NCBI GenBank assembly: GCA_012932295.1
Contig: JAAONU010000002.1
Coordinates: 39,801,521-39,865,520 of the forward strand
Length of the DNA stretch: 64,000 nucleotides
Origin: Cyclina sinensis
Taxonomy: Eukaryota > Mollusca > Bivalvia > Venerida > Veneridae
Reading direction: 5' to 3'
The translations under genes were made by a program, and so were the position numbers. The notes under the pieces were generated by a model that saw only the letters and a program-made list of their open reading frames with translations, made no database searches and had not been told where the DNA came from. Positions within the stretch are counted from its first letter, which is position 1. Each line of letters starts with the position of its first letter. This document shows positions 38,901-50,797 of this stretch, piece by piece.

Positions 38901-41900
38901 GGAAAAGTTAGAAAGTCATGATGCAGCTATTTCCAGATTACATGAAAGTGAAGTCAAACTTACTACAAAACTTGAAAATGCTGAAAAAGAGCTGAGTTCT
39001 AAGTCTTTGTCACTGGTGTCTGTAGAAAAAGAAAACAATATGAAAACAAAAGAAAATACTCAGTTAGAAGATGAGAACAAGAAGTTAAAATCTGAAATCA
39101 AGACATTGCAAGATCAGAGTTATGAAAAACAAAGTGAAGTGATGCTTCTACAAGAAAAAATACAGCAGACTCAAGATGAATTTGAAAGAACAAAGCAGTT
39201 TTATGAAAGTGCAACAAAATCAGAATCAGAATGGTCAGACAGGTTTAAAACTCTTGAAAGCAATTTATCATCTAAAGATACTAGAATCATGGAGCTGACG
39301 GAAATTGAAAAGTCATTAACAGTGGAAAATAGTAAATTATCCAGAGACAAGGTGGATTTGGAACAAAGTCTTGAGAAATTGCAAAATGACATTGAATACC
39401 TGAAAAGGGGATTTAAGGGTAAAGAAAGCCAAATTGATGAGTTGAGGGTCATAATTGGCGATGCCAAGTGTGGAGAAAGACAGTTTGAAGAGAAGTGTAG
39501 AAGACTTATCAAGTCAGCTAGAAGATAGGAAATCTGAAATACAGAACTTACAACAAGAATTAGAGAATGTCTATGCAGAGAAGAATAGTTTTGAAGAATC
39601 TTTAAAGGAAATTGTGTCTAAAGAATCCAGCACAAACAAAGAGAACAGGACTTTGGAACAAAGTTTATTTGATATGGAACAGAAAAGGAAAGAATTAGTC
39701 AGTACCATTGAACAGATGCAGAAAGACTTTGAAGAGGCTGTAAAGGAAAAAGAAAATTTAGAAAAGAGAGTCAGTCAGCTCGAAGAGGAATCAAGAGCAA
39801 ATGAAGAACAGATTGAAGAACTTAAATCCGGGCTGGAGACTGTAAAAAAGGATAAAGAGAAACTGCATGAGAATTGTTTGGAAAAAGAAGAACAGTTGGC
39901 CGAGGAAAGGAGTCGATTTGAAAAGCTTCAGGTTGATTTTGATGTTTTATCTAAAGACAAGTATGAACTTGAAGAAAATGTAGATTCACTAGAAAGAGAA
40001 ATACAGGAAGATACAAAAGAGTTAGATGAACAGAGAATTGTTATTGGTAATTTAGAAAAAGAGAAAAATGGCTTAATTGAAAAAGTAAGGCTATTAGAAG
40101 AAAGTGATATGAATAATAAAAATGAGATAGATTCACTAAGAAGCAAAGAAGAAGAATTATTAAAAGCCAAAGAAACCTTAGAAGATAAAATAAATGATGA
40201 AACTAGTGAGAAAAAGGAGATACAGAATAATTTGGTCACAATGGAAAGTGAATTGAAAAGTTTGAAATTGCAAATCAGTGAAAATGAAGCAGAAAAGGCC
40301 AAACTTTCAAAAAGTATTGAAGAAAAGAATGTATCAGTTGCAAGAATAGAAGTTGAAAAAGCTGAAATTGAGAGAAACTTCCAGAAAATTTCAGATGATG
40401 TGCTCGTATTACAGGAGAAAGAATCAAACAATGTGGATGCCATAAGAAAGTTAGAGGAACACATTCAGAAGAGTGAACTTGAAAAGGAAAGTATACAGGG
40501 TAATCTTTCTTTGAAGTGTGTAGAAATGAATGAGCTTCAAGCAAGGTTTGATGACTTTCAGTCTGAGAATGCCTGTTTAGTTCAAGAATATGATTTGTTA
40601 CAACAAACTTTCAATGATCTCAAGGAAACGGAAGAAGTAGTGCGGTCTAAACTTACTGAAATGACAATGAGTAGAGATGAGGTTTCAGCAAAACTTGAAC
40701 AAGCGAATGAGCAGTTGAAAGTGTCCGAGACACAGTTCCAAGATTTAGTTAAAGAAAGAGACAGTGTGTTCAAAGAAAAAGAAACACTTGTCAGATGAAT
40801 TAAACAAACTCAGAAGTAATTGCTCTGACTTCGAATCAAAGCTTTCTGATTTAGAAAATCAGCAAAGAGAGGTTTGCTCATTAATGATAACCTGCAAGTG
40901 CAGTTAAAAGATACACAAGATGAACTTGAAAGAAAGAGTTCAGAGATAGATGTATTACAAAAACAGATAATGGACATGAAAAATGATATAAGTGAAAGAG
41001 AAAATGAGATTGAAAGAGAAAAGAAGACTGTTGGTGATTTGAATGAACAATGTGGTGCGTTAAAGATTAAAGAGAAAACTCTATGTGCTGAACTTGAGAA
41101 CAAGGAATTTGAAATAGAAAATTTAAAAGAAGTAATTGTTACTAATGAAAGCTGTATTAATGCATCAAGGCAGAGCATTGTTGAGTTAGAAGATAAAGAG
41201 GTTAAATTAAAGAATGCTCTGCAGGAAGCTAATAAACTGTCATCAGAATTGGAAATAGCAGTTACTGAAAAGTCTGAGAAAATAACTGAGATAGAACAGA
41301 AACTTCAAGATTTGCAAGGAGTTGTATATGAACTGGAAACAGACAAAAAACAGCTGATGATAGATATAAAATCTCATCAGCAAGAAAAAGAATCACTACA
41401 AAATAAGGATTCAGGAAACACAGGTTTAATTACAGAGTTAAGGAAAGAGATAGATAATATAAAACAGCAGAAAGATGAGGAGATTCTGAAACTTGAGAAT
41501 GAAGTAGATAAGTTAAGAGAAGAGGAAATAAGTCTTCATGAAGCATTAACTTTAGCAAAGCAAGAGACAAATACATTAAATAGTGAAATTAAAGCATTAG
41601 AAGTCAGTAAAAATGAGATTGAAATGTCCAGCCAAACAGTGAAGGAGGAGTTTGAAGAAATGATAAAGGTTAAAGAACTGTGTTGAAGGAAAATGTTCAG
41701 ACTTAGAAAAAGAAGTTTTTGAACTTCAGGGAAAAATTAAACAGATAGAAGAAGATAAAGAAACTTGTGAAACAGATTTAAGGAAAACATCATCGGAGCT
41801 TGAAATAAAGAAGAATGAACTTGTGAAAAATTTAGAAGATGCTGTCTCTGACCTACAGGTTATTAAAGAACAACTGAATAGTACTTCTACAGAACTTGAA

Positions 41901-44900
41901 ACTGCACATGAGGAGAAGTTGTGTCTTGAAAAAAGTTTGATCGAAGCAAATGTAAGAAATGATGATTTAGAACAAAAAATTGAATGTCTAAATGAACAGT
42001 TGATGTTGGTAACAGACAATTTAGGGCTACAGTTAAAAGAAAAGGAATCGATGATTGAAGACCTAGAAATAACAAAGGACTCCCTCGAATCTGAAATGAA
42101 AGAGCAGTTGCAGAAACTGCTTCAAGAAAAAAATGAAGTTGAAGGAAAGTTAAAGATGTTTTCAGATGAAATTGATGAATTGAAAAGAATCATAGAAGAA
42201 AGAGAAACATTAATAAAATCATCAGAAACTAACCTCAAAGCATCTTCAGAAGAAAATGAATGTATGAAAAAAGAAAAAGATGTTCTTGAAGTGGAAATTA
42301 CTCAATTAAGAGAACAGCTGGAAGAAAAAGATGCAGAGCTTGAAAGTTTAACAGAAAAAAATAATCAGTTAAGTAATGAGAAGGCAAACTTAACAGAGCA
42401 GTTGCAGGCTTTTGAAACATCAAATGCTGACAGTGATCAAAACTTATTAGAATTAAGGGAACATGTGCAAGAGCTGACTGGAAAGGTGGATAAGCTTAGT
42501 AAGGAAAATGATGTTTATAAAGAGGAGAAAGAAAAACTATTGGAAAAGGAAATTGAAATGATGGCTCAGTTGACAGAGCTTACTGACAAAAATCAAATGT
42601 TTGAGGAACAATGTTTGACACTTCAGAAGGAAAATGAGACCATTAGAACAAACATAGATCAAGAGAGTAATGAACTGAGAAAAATGGAGGAGATGTTGCA
42701 AGTGACAGAGGAAAAGTTAGAGTGTTTAGAGAGAGAAAATGAAAGAAGGCACAAGACAGCGAGGCAGAGGTAGACTCGTTAAGACAAGAAATTACAGCAT
42801 TGGAGTTCCAGTTAAGTGCCAACCAGTTAGAGGCTGAGAGAAGTCAAAAGGTAGGACTTCAAATTGTATACTCAAATAAGAATAACCTTACAATAATAGT
42901 AGTTAGAATTACCTCTATTGTGAAAGTAACAACATTGAAATTCAAGCATCTCAAAAAGTTGTTTTACAAGTAGATAACAGTCAGTGTGGATACAGTTTCT
43001 ATCATTCTCTGTCAATGTTCACAATATCACAAATTAAAACCCCTTGGTCAACCCCACTTTACAGTAAAACCTGTGAAATTTCTGCTCACAAATTTGAATG
43101 TTTTTAAAGTACTTAGGTTGTTTTGTTACAGTCTGACTTAGATGAGCAAGAGTTTAGGTGAGATGAAAGACAAGTTGATGGAACAAGAGACTATTATTGA
43201 ACAGCTACAGAGAGAAATGGAAGAGTTAAGAGAGGTAGCAAGAAAATATAGAGAACAAGAACTTAAAGTGAGTATACAAGTACAATGTTATTGATGTATC
43301 AGATTTAATAAGTATATTTAGTGATATACTTACATTAGGCATGTACTTACTTTATATATATACACCAGTTAAATATAGGGCATGAACAATTTAAGTGATA
43401 TAATTCTCTTTAGCTCTTTTTCTTATGTGTCTTATTGTTCTCTATTTTTCCTCATACATTTAACTTTAACCTAATTTGCTTTTTCAGATTATTACTGGTA
43501 TACATATACCTTTCTCAAATATAAGTAGAAACCATGACTATTTGACTCTGTTAAGCATTCTGATATCATTTTCTGCAAGTTGATGTATTTAAAATGTTTC
43601 TGTCTGAAATTATTGTTAATGTTGTTCAAAATGAAAGAGAATATTCCTCTTCAAAAAGTTAGAAAACATCATACTTTAAATTTAACAACAGTTAAAATTC
43701 TCAAGTTTTCAATAAAATTACTGTTTGCATGACATGGAATGGAGATTATCATATTTTCTCTCATAGATTGACAGTCTGCATGCAGAAATCAACAACAAAG
43801 ACTTGGAAAACAATGCACTGTCTGAACAGTTGGAAGATGTATGTCTTATAGTTCATATGATCTTAATTCTGCCTTTTTATGCCCCCAAAGTCTGAAAACT
43901 TAAACATTGGCCATAACTTCCTTATTAGTAGATGGAATCACTTCATACCTGGACACAACACCACCTTTGGACAAGACCTTCCCATTGACCTATATTTATT
44001 TGACTTTGAATCCTGAATGACTGGTCCTCAGCTTGAAGGCCAAATCACTACTAAGGGGACATTGTCATCTTACAGTGACAGTTCTTGTTTTGTTCAAAAA
44101 GGCTTTTTCAACTTAGGAAGTAATTCTTAAATGCATTACTTTTACAAATATTTAAATATCACCTTCAAGTCTGTAGTAATTTCTGTTGTTTTTAACTGAT
44201 ATACATTGTAATGGTAATTGTAATGGTTAAAAACTATTACTTTTGTGCACAACTATTACTTTTGTAATGCATTACTGTTGTGCATGTGCATAATTTCTGT
44301 TTTGGTTAAGTAAAATGCAGTGCAATCATATTAGTGCTGTCTTATACTTATTTATAAAATCAAACACACCTGTCAAATCTTCTTATATCTTTCTCCAGTT
44401 CTGCATAATTAGTATCATGGTCTGATATACAGTAAAGTTCCACTATTATGATTTCTTTGATTATTTCAATATTACATGAAAAATCAACAGAAAGAACCGA
44501 AGTCTTAAACTTAGAACACATATAAGTTCTGTTATTGAGACAGATGCACTGTGCAGGTCACCTTTGACTAGTGTAATTAATAGAACTTTACTGTACTAAC
44601 AATACTGCTTTCTGAATTTTTCCATTATTTCTGCTTATCTATCTGTCACCTTTGTTTTAGCTCCAGAAAGAGTTGAGAGAGGAAATGTCTTCTTCCATAA
44701 CAGTGAAGGTAAACAAAGTGTCAGTTCTACATCTGTTTGCTTTCCCAATTTTGTCGAGTTCTTTTGTTTCCAATTCTGTTGTAATTCTAATGACAGTACT
44801 TTTATACTTGTTTGCTTTTCCTATTTTGTCAGGCTTTTTGTTCATATTTCTGTGATAATTCTAATTACATTTCTTAAATACTTGTTTGATTTTCATTATT

Positions 44901-47900
44901 TTGTCAGTTTTTTTTTGTTTTTAGTTCTGTTGTAATTCTGACTATAAAATTGGTAGTTAAAATATCACTCATTTTATGAAATCTGCATTTATTGAATTTT
45001 TCATTGTTTTATAATGTTTTATCAAAAGGAAATTCTTGTAGTAATTTTTAATTTTCTATTGTTTAACAAACTCATAGAAGTAGCATATATTTATCTGTGA
45101 TTCAGTGTAAATAAAAAATGTCTGTAAATTTTTAGAACACCTATGATGATCAGAAGGTGAAAACAGAAGAATTGCTACGTCAGAAAGATGAAGAAATTAG
45201 TCAGCTGAAAGGTGATGCAGTTGAAATGAAGAAGAAACTAGTGAAATTGATCAGGTATTGACATATAAAGGCATATTTTGCATAACTCAGAGATAACTTG
45301 TGAATGTACTGCATCTTCATGTATTCAGAGGGATAAATTTTTATGGATTTCATAAAGGAACTTCAAAGAGAAATTAAATGGCTACAACTTTGTTATCTCG
45401 GTGGTGCTTTCTCTAGTGCATTTACAAATCCACAAATCCTCTACACTTTGAAGACAACTTTTAAAATTCATGTCAATGAATTCGAAACATTCACAAAAAT
45501 CTACTTTTGTTTTGATTTGATTTAGAGTTAAGCTTTATTTATTTATGTGTGTACATACTTCCTCTGAAGATAATGACTGATTATGACTATAAATAATTTA
45601 TTGCAGTTTAGGAGAGAGAAAATGGTTATGATATAGACTGGTAATTTTTGCGTAATACAAGGCTCTGGTACCTCCCCAAAAATGAATATCCCACTTGACA
45701 TAAATGAAAATTACAGGATTCACTGATAACTAATGCCACTCAAAATTTCTGCTGAAATAGTAGGAGCTGTATTGTAAATTTTTAACAATAACTTTCATTA
45801 TATCAGTCTGCAAAATAAGCCTAAGGCCTAATGCCAGTGGCCTGTAAAGTTCTGGTTGGGCCTACTAACTTTTACAGGCAGGCCCAATGTATCTGGAAGA
45901 AGGTAAGCTTCAAGACTTTACCCTTTTATTGTTGGGGCCTATGAAATAAGTATAGTTGGATAGTATTAATTATTTTACAGACTATAACATGAATGATAAT
46001 TTCACCAGAAATGCAAACCATTTTTTTTGTGTGTGAAAAATGTCACTTTTGTCTTTTTATGGTAACTATTTTATTCAGGGACAAGGATGCCCTGTGGCAG
46101 AAGACAGACAGGTTGTCATTCCAGCAGAAGTTACAAGCTTCAGAGAAATGGATGGATGACAGTAAAGTAACACATTGCCTGGGATGTAATACAGAGTTCT
46201 CTTTCACACTGAGAAAAGTAAGACTTCTGTTTAGAAAGTAATTCATGGTACCTCATTTGTATGTAGTGTTCGTATGCTAGATATTTCAGTAATTTAAAGG
46301 TTCACTGATGATTGAAATAATTTTTCAAGAAGAAAAAAATAGCTGATTCTTGTGCAATTGGCTTGAATGTTCTCAATTAGTATTTGGTTATTAGTTTGTT
46401 TGCCATGCTCAGACTCCCAAACAATTACTGGAATAATTTTTCACATTCTTGTTAGTATTGAATCATGAAAATCACTCAGAATACATGTTGGGACTCACAT
46501 TTTGAAGTAGCAGTGTACCTTAATTCTCAGCTTCTCTATAAACTGTGACTTACATTAATGTATAAATTTCAGCACCATTGTAGACTATGTGGAAGAATCT
46601 TTTGCCACAATTGTAGTGATAACTGGGTGCATACTGCATCTAGCAGGTATGTTTCACCAGATAACTCTTCTTTTGTTAAAAATTATGTTCTTAATGAATC
46701 AAGGGTCTTAAAGGAATACTCTAACTTGGTTTATATATGTAGGATTTTTCATATTTTGTTCTTTTGCAATTTTTGGTTATTTTATGAAGAGCAATGTAAA
46801 GTATTTTCTACAGTTTTATATAAAATTCGCATAACATTAATGTATGTCGAGAGACAGTTGCTGTGTAAACAACTGACAGATTATTTCAGCTTTGAAATAC
46901 TTATAATGGTATAAATAAATTTTTTGTATTTATTTTCAGCAAGAAGTCACGGGCATGTACAGCATGTTTTTTTCGCTACAATGAGGCCCTGAAAGGGGAC
47001 AATAACCAGGAAACCAACAGTGATATAGAGCAAAGTGTAGAAATACCCAGTCGACAAGTCCTGGGATCACCGCTACCTAGCACAGCAAGCATGGCCTCGT
47101 CCATTATGTCCACAGGTAAGATAAACACTGTAATGTGTTATAGTTGAGTGCACACCTGGGTTTAAAGATTCAGCCTCTGACAACTGCATTAAGGAATGAA
47201 TTCTTTGTTTCAGTGGTCTACAGCATTGGTCTTTCATGTTCAGGTCATGTTCATGTTTGAATCCCTCAGAAAGTTCCTTATCATACAAACTTGAATTCAT
47301 AAGATTTTATTGTCTGCTACTGTGGTAAGGTGGTTTAAAAAGTGACCTATTAACTACTAAAACCTCCTTGATAAAGGATCAGGGGTTCTGGCCTGACTCT
47401 CCAGCCAAATCCTCCATTGACAGTACTGGCTAAGAAAACATTTTCAGTGTTGGCTCTTCTCATCCATATGGAGAATTACTAAGCCCATTTTGAATCACAA
47501 AGCAAAGCTTTGTCAGAGTCCTTACCCATTTCTTTGTCACAACACATCAATATTCCAATGTCAGATGTTAGCTGTGTCTTCAATATATCAGATGATGAAA
47601 CTGTTTTGGAAACCACTGCATCGGAGAGTGTGAGCCGGAAGCTTGTATATGACACAGTCCCAGAGAATGATGATGTCACAGATAAGGGGTCACATTTAGG
47701 AGCGAACTGGTGGAATGAGACAGATGAGGATAAGTTAAAAGACAGTGCAGTTAGTGTGAAAAGGTTAGTGAAAGCTCTGTAATAAATAAATTTTCATTAG
47801 ATTGGAATAGTGAAGTTAAATAAAAAATGAAAATGTGCTAGTCATCAAGACACAAATGATTGAGCCAAGCCAAAGATACCATGCTAAGTCATTATGAATC

Positions 47901-50797
47901 ATGTGGTTATGAACTGAACTTTTTTTCCTATGTAATTATGGAGGTATTGACATTGGATATATCACTTTTCTACATTGTATTTATGTCTGTTTTGCTTTGG
48001 TTACACAACTATTCTTTAGTGCCTGCAAAGTATAAAGACATGTGACCTTGACCTTTAGTCAGATATATAAAAGTTTTCTAGCTTCTTCATCTGCTTTAAT
48101 ATCTAATGAGTCTGCATTTCTTTTCATATCTCTTGGTTTGCATATGTGTATATTAAGCTTTGAAACCTATTTTGTATTTTTTTCACCGTTCAAACATTAT
48201 GCATATTTGCTTGTCCGAACTGTATGTACTTTCTAAGCATGTGAATATACCTGTATTATATCACTGTAGTATTTTAAGTGATGAAAAGGGAGATAATGGT
48301 GATGACAAATTTCACTTGATCAGTGATGAAGAGATTCAGAGATCCATGTCAATATCAATGAGTGGGGAAGTAATGGCCCCAGCCCCACTTGACCCCTAGT
48401 AAGTATTCTTAAATTGTTCTCTTTGGAGAAGTTGCACAGCAAAGTGAAATGAAGAGTTTATAAGATGGTTATTTTGCTCCATGTCTTTTACTAGAAGTAC
48501 TTCTCACTTTGATCAGTGCTACAGCTAGGATTCAAGAAGGGTGTTGTTCAAAAAAAGGGGGCACCTGAAAACATGAAAACAGCAAAAACAGATTTACTGA
48601 TTTTAAATCAGATGCATTTTTTAATGACATATTTAGAGATGTATTTTCTCCTTCAAACACTCTGCCTTGTAATTCAAGACCAATGCCCATTACCTCATAA
48701 ACCCAATAAAAAATAGCTAATTTTTTTTCTCAAAGAATACAGCAGGGTTCCAGAGAAAAAGGGGCAAGGGGTGCAGTAAAAGGGGAAGGGGTTTGCCATT
48801 TTGCACTTGCTAGAGCACTGATTAATATATCTTATAATCTTTAAAAAGAAATAAGGTGTATATTTTTAATATTTTCTATTAATGAAGGCTTTATGAATGA
48901 TCAATAAGTCTTTGATTTTCCTGTATATTTTTAATTATGAATAATCAATAAGTCTTCCCATTTTCTTTTGAATGACCTTACTCATTCCTTCATTTGAATT
49001 ATACTATATAGATTTGTATCAATAGCATGAACCCTACAAGAAAAAGCATCGAAAAGTATATGTGCAATATACATACGCATTTGATGTATTCTTTACATTC
49101 CTTAAATGGCTAGCTTTTCTTATTCCCAGTTATGTATCATCATAATGAAGCATGTGAACACTTCAACATCTTCATAAAATGTCTTAAAAATGTCTGTTGA
49201 TGATCTCTAAGTTTGCATGTAGTTTGAAACTAGGTAATGTTAGGTAAAAGAATAGATTATTGGCCTTGATAGAAAAAAAAAAGAAAAAAGGAGAAGCTAC
49301 CTCTTTTATCTAATACTCATAAATATTAAGAGTTTGAAACATCAAAGGAATATATTGTGCACAAACCAGAGGCCATTTTTTAACCTAATTCTTATTTAGT
49401 AGACTTCTAAAAGACAGATTTCATTAACTGCCATCTTCCAGTAGAATGGTATTGGGTCATCTTGGTCTCCTTACCTAGAGATTGTCATAGAGAAAGTTTG
49501 GCAATGGATTCTTTTTACCAGTTTTAAAGAATAAAATCTCCTTTCTGCACATACCATTTAACAGACTTCTCCTGGACATTTTTTTCCGAAAGCTTTCACT
49601 TATACTTACCGATGTACCTGCTTGTTTACAGCATGTCAAGCAGCATGTGTATTTCACTGTCGGAGCTTGAACGTGAGGAGGTGAACAGTCAGAATGAAAT
49701 CTGGATAAAGCCAGGACGATCGTATGCTGTACCCGTCATGATTGATAAACCTAACACTGTGTTCGGTTGGGAGTTTACTTCATATCCAAAGGTACTGATA
49801 TAGATTTTGAACAGGTTTTGAAACATATGGTAAACTTTGGTGCATTGCTTAAAGTTTGATCCAATTTATTAATCAAATCAATTGCAAACAGCTTTACCTT
49901 AAGAATTTTTATAAACATGTTTTGTAACTATATATTCTCGTTCAGTAAAGTTTCCCTAAAAGTATGCATGTAACTCAGCTAAATTTGTAATTTTAAGTGT
50001 ACTTGTTCAAAGGTTAATTGGCAACTGAAAATTAGTTATGTATTTATTACCAAAATCATGCCATAACTTATTTCAGTCCCGTTAGAAAAAGGAAAAAAAG
50101 CATTAAGAGGTTGAAAACTTGATATGAAGATGTGATCTTAAAGTTTGTACTTGTCTAATCAGTGGAATTTCAGATAAATTGTTGTAATTATTCATTAAAT
50201 GATAAATTTTACAGATTTATGAGGTTTTGACAAGCTGCAACACATGTGTAAAATTCATATGTAGCCAAAAGTTATAACACATAAAAATATATTCTAGGAT
50301 GTTGTGTTCAGTGCCACATACCGCTCTAGTCAGTCAGTGCCATTCAATGAAGCTCAAACACTGGTCCCACCCTGCAAATGTGACTCCCACAAGCAAGTGG
50401 TAAAAGGGGAGTCAACTGCCAAACAACCAGGCATTTATACACTTCTGTTTGACAACACTTACTCAAAGTAAGTCACATGAATAACTTTCCTGAAAGAAAT
50501 AGGGCATATATTAAATCTGTAAAGGCAAGGGGACTTTCTTATGCATTTTATTCTCTGCTGAAATAGTGTAAAAAAACAGAACTATAGTTAATAAGTTTTG
50601 TTAACAAAGTCATATTCAACTTGACATTTTTAGCTGTTGTTCTAGAATGCCCTAAATGTTTATCTATATTTCTGTCATGTACATTTTATTATGTTCGTAT
50701 CTAGATAGACCTTTAATGATTGCCTTTCAATTATTTTAGGCTGACATCGAAAAGAGTAAACTACACACTTCTGTCAGATCCACCACAAGATGACTGA
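29941..50797 (+). CDS. FYCO1: FYCO1 homologue: RUN, coiled coil, FYVE, LIR and GOLD domains, 22 exons
   Basis: Exons: 29941-30106, 30492-30611, 30982-31094, 31441-31547, 32176-32319, 32929-33010, 33841-34100, 34512-34868, 35692-35824, 37897-42850, 43142-43267, 43767-43838, 44661-44708, 45136-45254, 46079-46217, 46573-46646, 46940-47115, 47517-47763, 48279-48398, 49632-49791, 50298-50467, 50740-50797. All borders are GT-AG and all phases agree, except for frame breaks inside exon 10. The order RUN, long coiled coil, FYVE, LIR, GOLD is diagnostic of FYCO1, an adaptor that binds PI3P and Atg8/LC3 proteins on autophagosomes, and Rab7 on late endosomes, and links them to kinesin for movement to microtubule plus ends. 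The predicted length is near 2,650 residues; human FYCO1 has about 1,480, and the excess is in the coiled coil. RUFY proteins share RUN and FYVE but lack the GOLD domain. Confidence 0.95.
30086..30252 (+). repeat. Tandem duplication copying the FYCO1 exon 1 splice donor
   Basis: AAATTATGCAAGATGTTTTA then GGTAA occurs at 30086 (the true exon end; donor at 30107) and again from 30186 (donor-like site at 30207). The segment CAGCTATAATTTGCAAAATG then TTTTAAGGTAT is also present twice (about 30145 and 30221). A partial copy, TTTAGGTAAGGCA, gives a third donor-like site at 30134. Use of either downstream site would run into an in-frame stop at 30124-30126. Confidence 0.85.
30492..33010 (+). other. 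RUN-domain exons 2-6 of the FYCO1 homologue
   Basis: Exon 2 starts DCIQSLKTTFDEDGTPVDDN with LHRFCAKLEFLLQSDMK; exon 3 gives RRKDYWEYFCECLAPLKGVN; exon 4 gives TSLGKGRSFLRFCLMHHRLA; exon 5 gives ALYDLNDIIFDLAPRGYDLD and SWPSFAR. These match the order of conserved blocks of RUN domains in FYCO1 and RUFY proteins. Exon 6 is a linker with SLSERARTMSISSLNSINQ, rich in serine. RUN domains generally mediate contacts with small GTPases or motor adaptors. Confidence 0.9.
35825..37896 (+). other. FYCO1 intron 9, largely repeat
   Basis: The intron precedes the giant exon. Its first 800 bp show weak AAGGTCA-like phrases, and 36640-37690 is a clear array element (listed separately). The acceptor is TTTATTTTTTCAG at 37896. 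Confidence 0.8.
36640..37690 (+). mobile_element. Repeat family C: AAGGTCAAGGTCA array element, copy 1
   Basis: Opens with a TATGGCCCCCTTCAAAGAAG and GGGGTATATTGCTTTGCA leader, then GGTCGGTCCATCC, and runs as about seven diverged units of roughly 150 bp. Each has CAATAACT-AGAGAACGCTTTGG, TCAGATTTGGTGGGGAGG, TTGGTCATGACTGGTAGATG and GAGGTCAGTAGGTCAAAGGT then CAAGGTCACTGTGACC. A related element is at 51330-52375. A perfect AGGTCACTGTGACCT palindrome is at 37370-37384. Confidence 0.8.
37897..42850 (+). CDS. Giant coiled-coil exon 10 of the FYCO1 homologue, with frame breaks
   Basis: About 4,954 bp encode some 1,650 residues rich in E, K, L, Q and S with heptad-like spacing (for example KLDELQKEKDLSEAELKTSK and LREQLEEKDAELESLTEKNN), predicted to form a long parallel coiled coil. 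Open stretches change frame at about 39440-39470, 40770-40796, 40862-40875, 41660-41684 and 42730-42750. Coiled-coil sequence carries on without a gap across each, and the shifts alternate in direction so that the net surplus is one base. Removing one base from the exon length gives 1,651 codons and restores the phase needed by exon 11. This fits assembly or sequencing indels in A-rich runs better than loss of the gene, but RNA is needed to tell. Confidence 0.85.
43268..46078 (+). other. FYCO1 introns 11-14
   Basis: Mostly AT-rich intron. A short dispersed repeat at about 43878-44090 starts TATGCCCCCAAAGTCTGAAA and ends TTACAGTGACAGTTCTTGTT, in the style of the other bivalve repeats here. Exon 13 (44661-44708) is only 48 bp and in phase 0-0, so it could be skipped without changing frame. 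Nothing else was recognised. Confidence 0.55.
46079..47115 (+). other. FYVE zinc-finger exons 15-17 of the FYCO1 homologue
   Basis: Exon 15 (46079-46217) gives RDKDALWQKTDRLSFQQK and the first zinc pair in THCLGCNTEFSFTLRK. Exon 16 (46573-46646) gives HHCRLCGRIFCHNCSDNWV, which with the end of exon 15 forms the phosphoinositide-binding RKHHCRxCG motif. Exon 17 (46940-47115) gives KKSRACTACFFRYNE with the RxC motif and last zinc pair. All eight zinc ligands are present. The tryptophan of the classical WxxD motif is absent at the N-terminal edge. The domain should bind PI3P on endosomes and autophagosomes. Confidence 0.93.
47310..47470 (+). mobile_element. Possible old SINE just before FYCO1 exon 18
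   Basis: TGTGGTAAGGTGGTTTAAAA looks like a decayed A box and GGATCAGGGGTTCTGGCCTG like a decayed B box, followed by CTCCAGCCAAATCCTCC. The similarity to the other SINE-like elements in the window is weak. Confidence 0.3.
47517..48398 (+). other. Acidic linker and LC3-interacting region, exons 18-19 of the FYCO1 homologue
   Basis: Exon 18 (47517-47763) encodes an acidic, Ser/Thr-rich linker. Exon 19 (48279-48398) contains DDKFHLISDEEIQRS: the core FHLI (48310-48321) fits the LIR consensus aromatic-x-x-aliphatic, flanked by acidic residues, and it is followed by SDEEI as in the LIR of vertebrate FYCO1. It lies between FYVE and GOLD, the same place as in vertebrates. It should bind Atg8-family proteins. 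Confidence 0.85.
48399..49631 (+). other. FYCO1 intron 19
   Basis: Holds a degraded repeat at about 48510-48800 (GCTACAGCTAGGATTCAAGA, AAAAAGGGGGCACC, then AGGGTTCCAGAGAAAAAGGG). The remainder is AT-rich without recognised features. Confidence 0.45.
49632..50797 (+). other. GOLD-domain exons 20-22 of the FYCO1 homologue
   Basis: Exon 20 gives SQNEIWIKPGRSYAVPVMID and VFGWEFTSYPK; exon 21 gives DVVFSATYRSS and KQPGIYTLLFDNTYSK; exon 22 gives LTSKRVNYTLLSD and ends PPQDD at the stop codon TGA 50795-50797. The GWEF and LLFDNTYS-type strands are hallmarks of the GOLD beta-sandwich, as at the end of vertebrate FYCO1. Confidence 0.9.

Noticed and set aside
38271..40544. Several minus-strand open frames rich in Ser, Phe and Leu
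   Set aside because: They are shadows of the Glu/Lys-rich coiled-coil exon on the plus strand.
43132..43141. Acceptor TTTTGTTACAG at 43131 for FYCO1 exon 11
   Set aside because: It would put the exon out of frame with a stop. The AG at 43140-43141 ten bases on keeps the frame and gives an exon of 126 bp.
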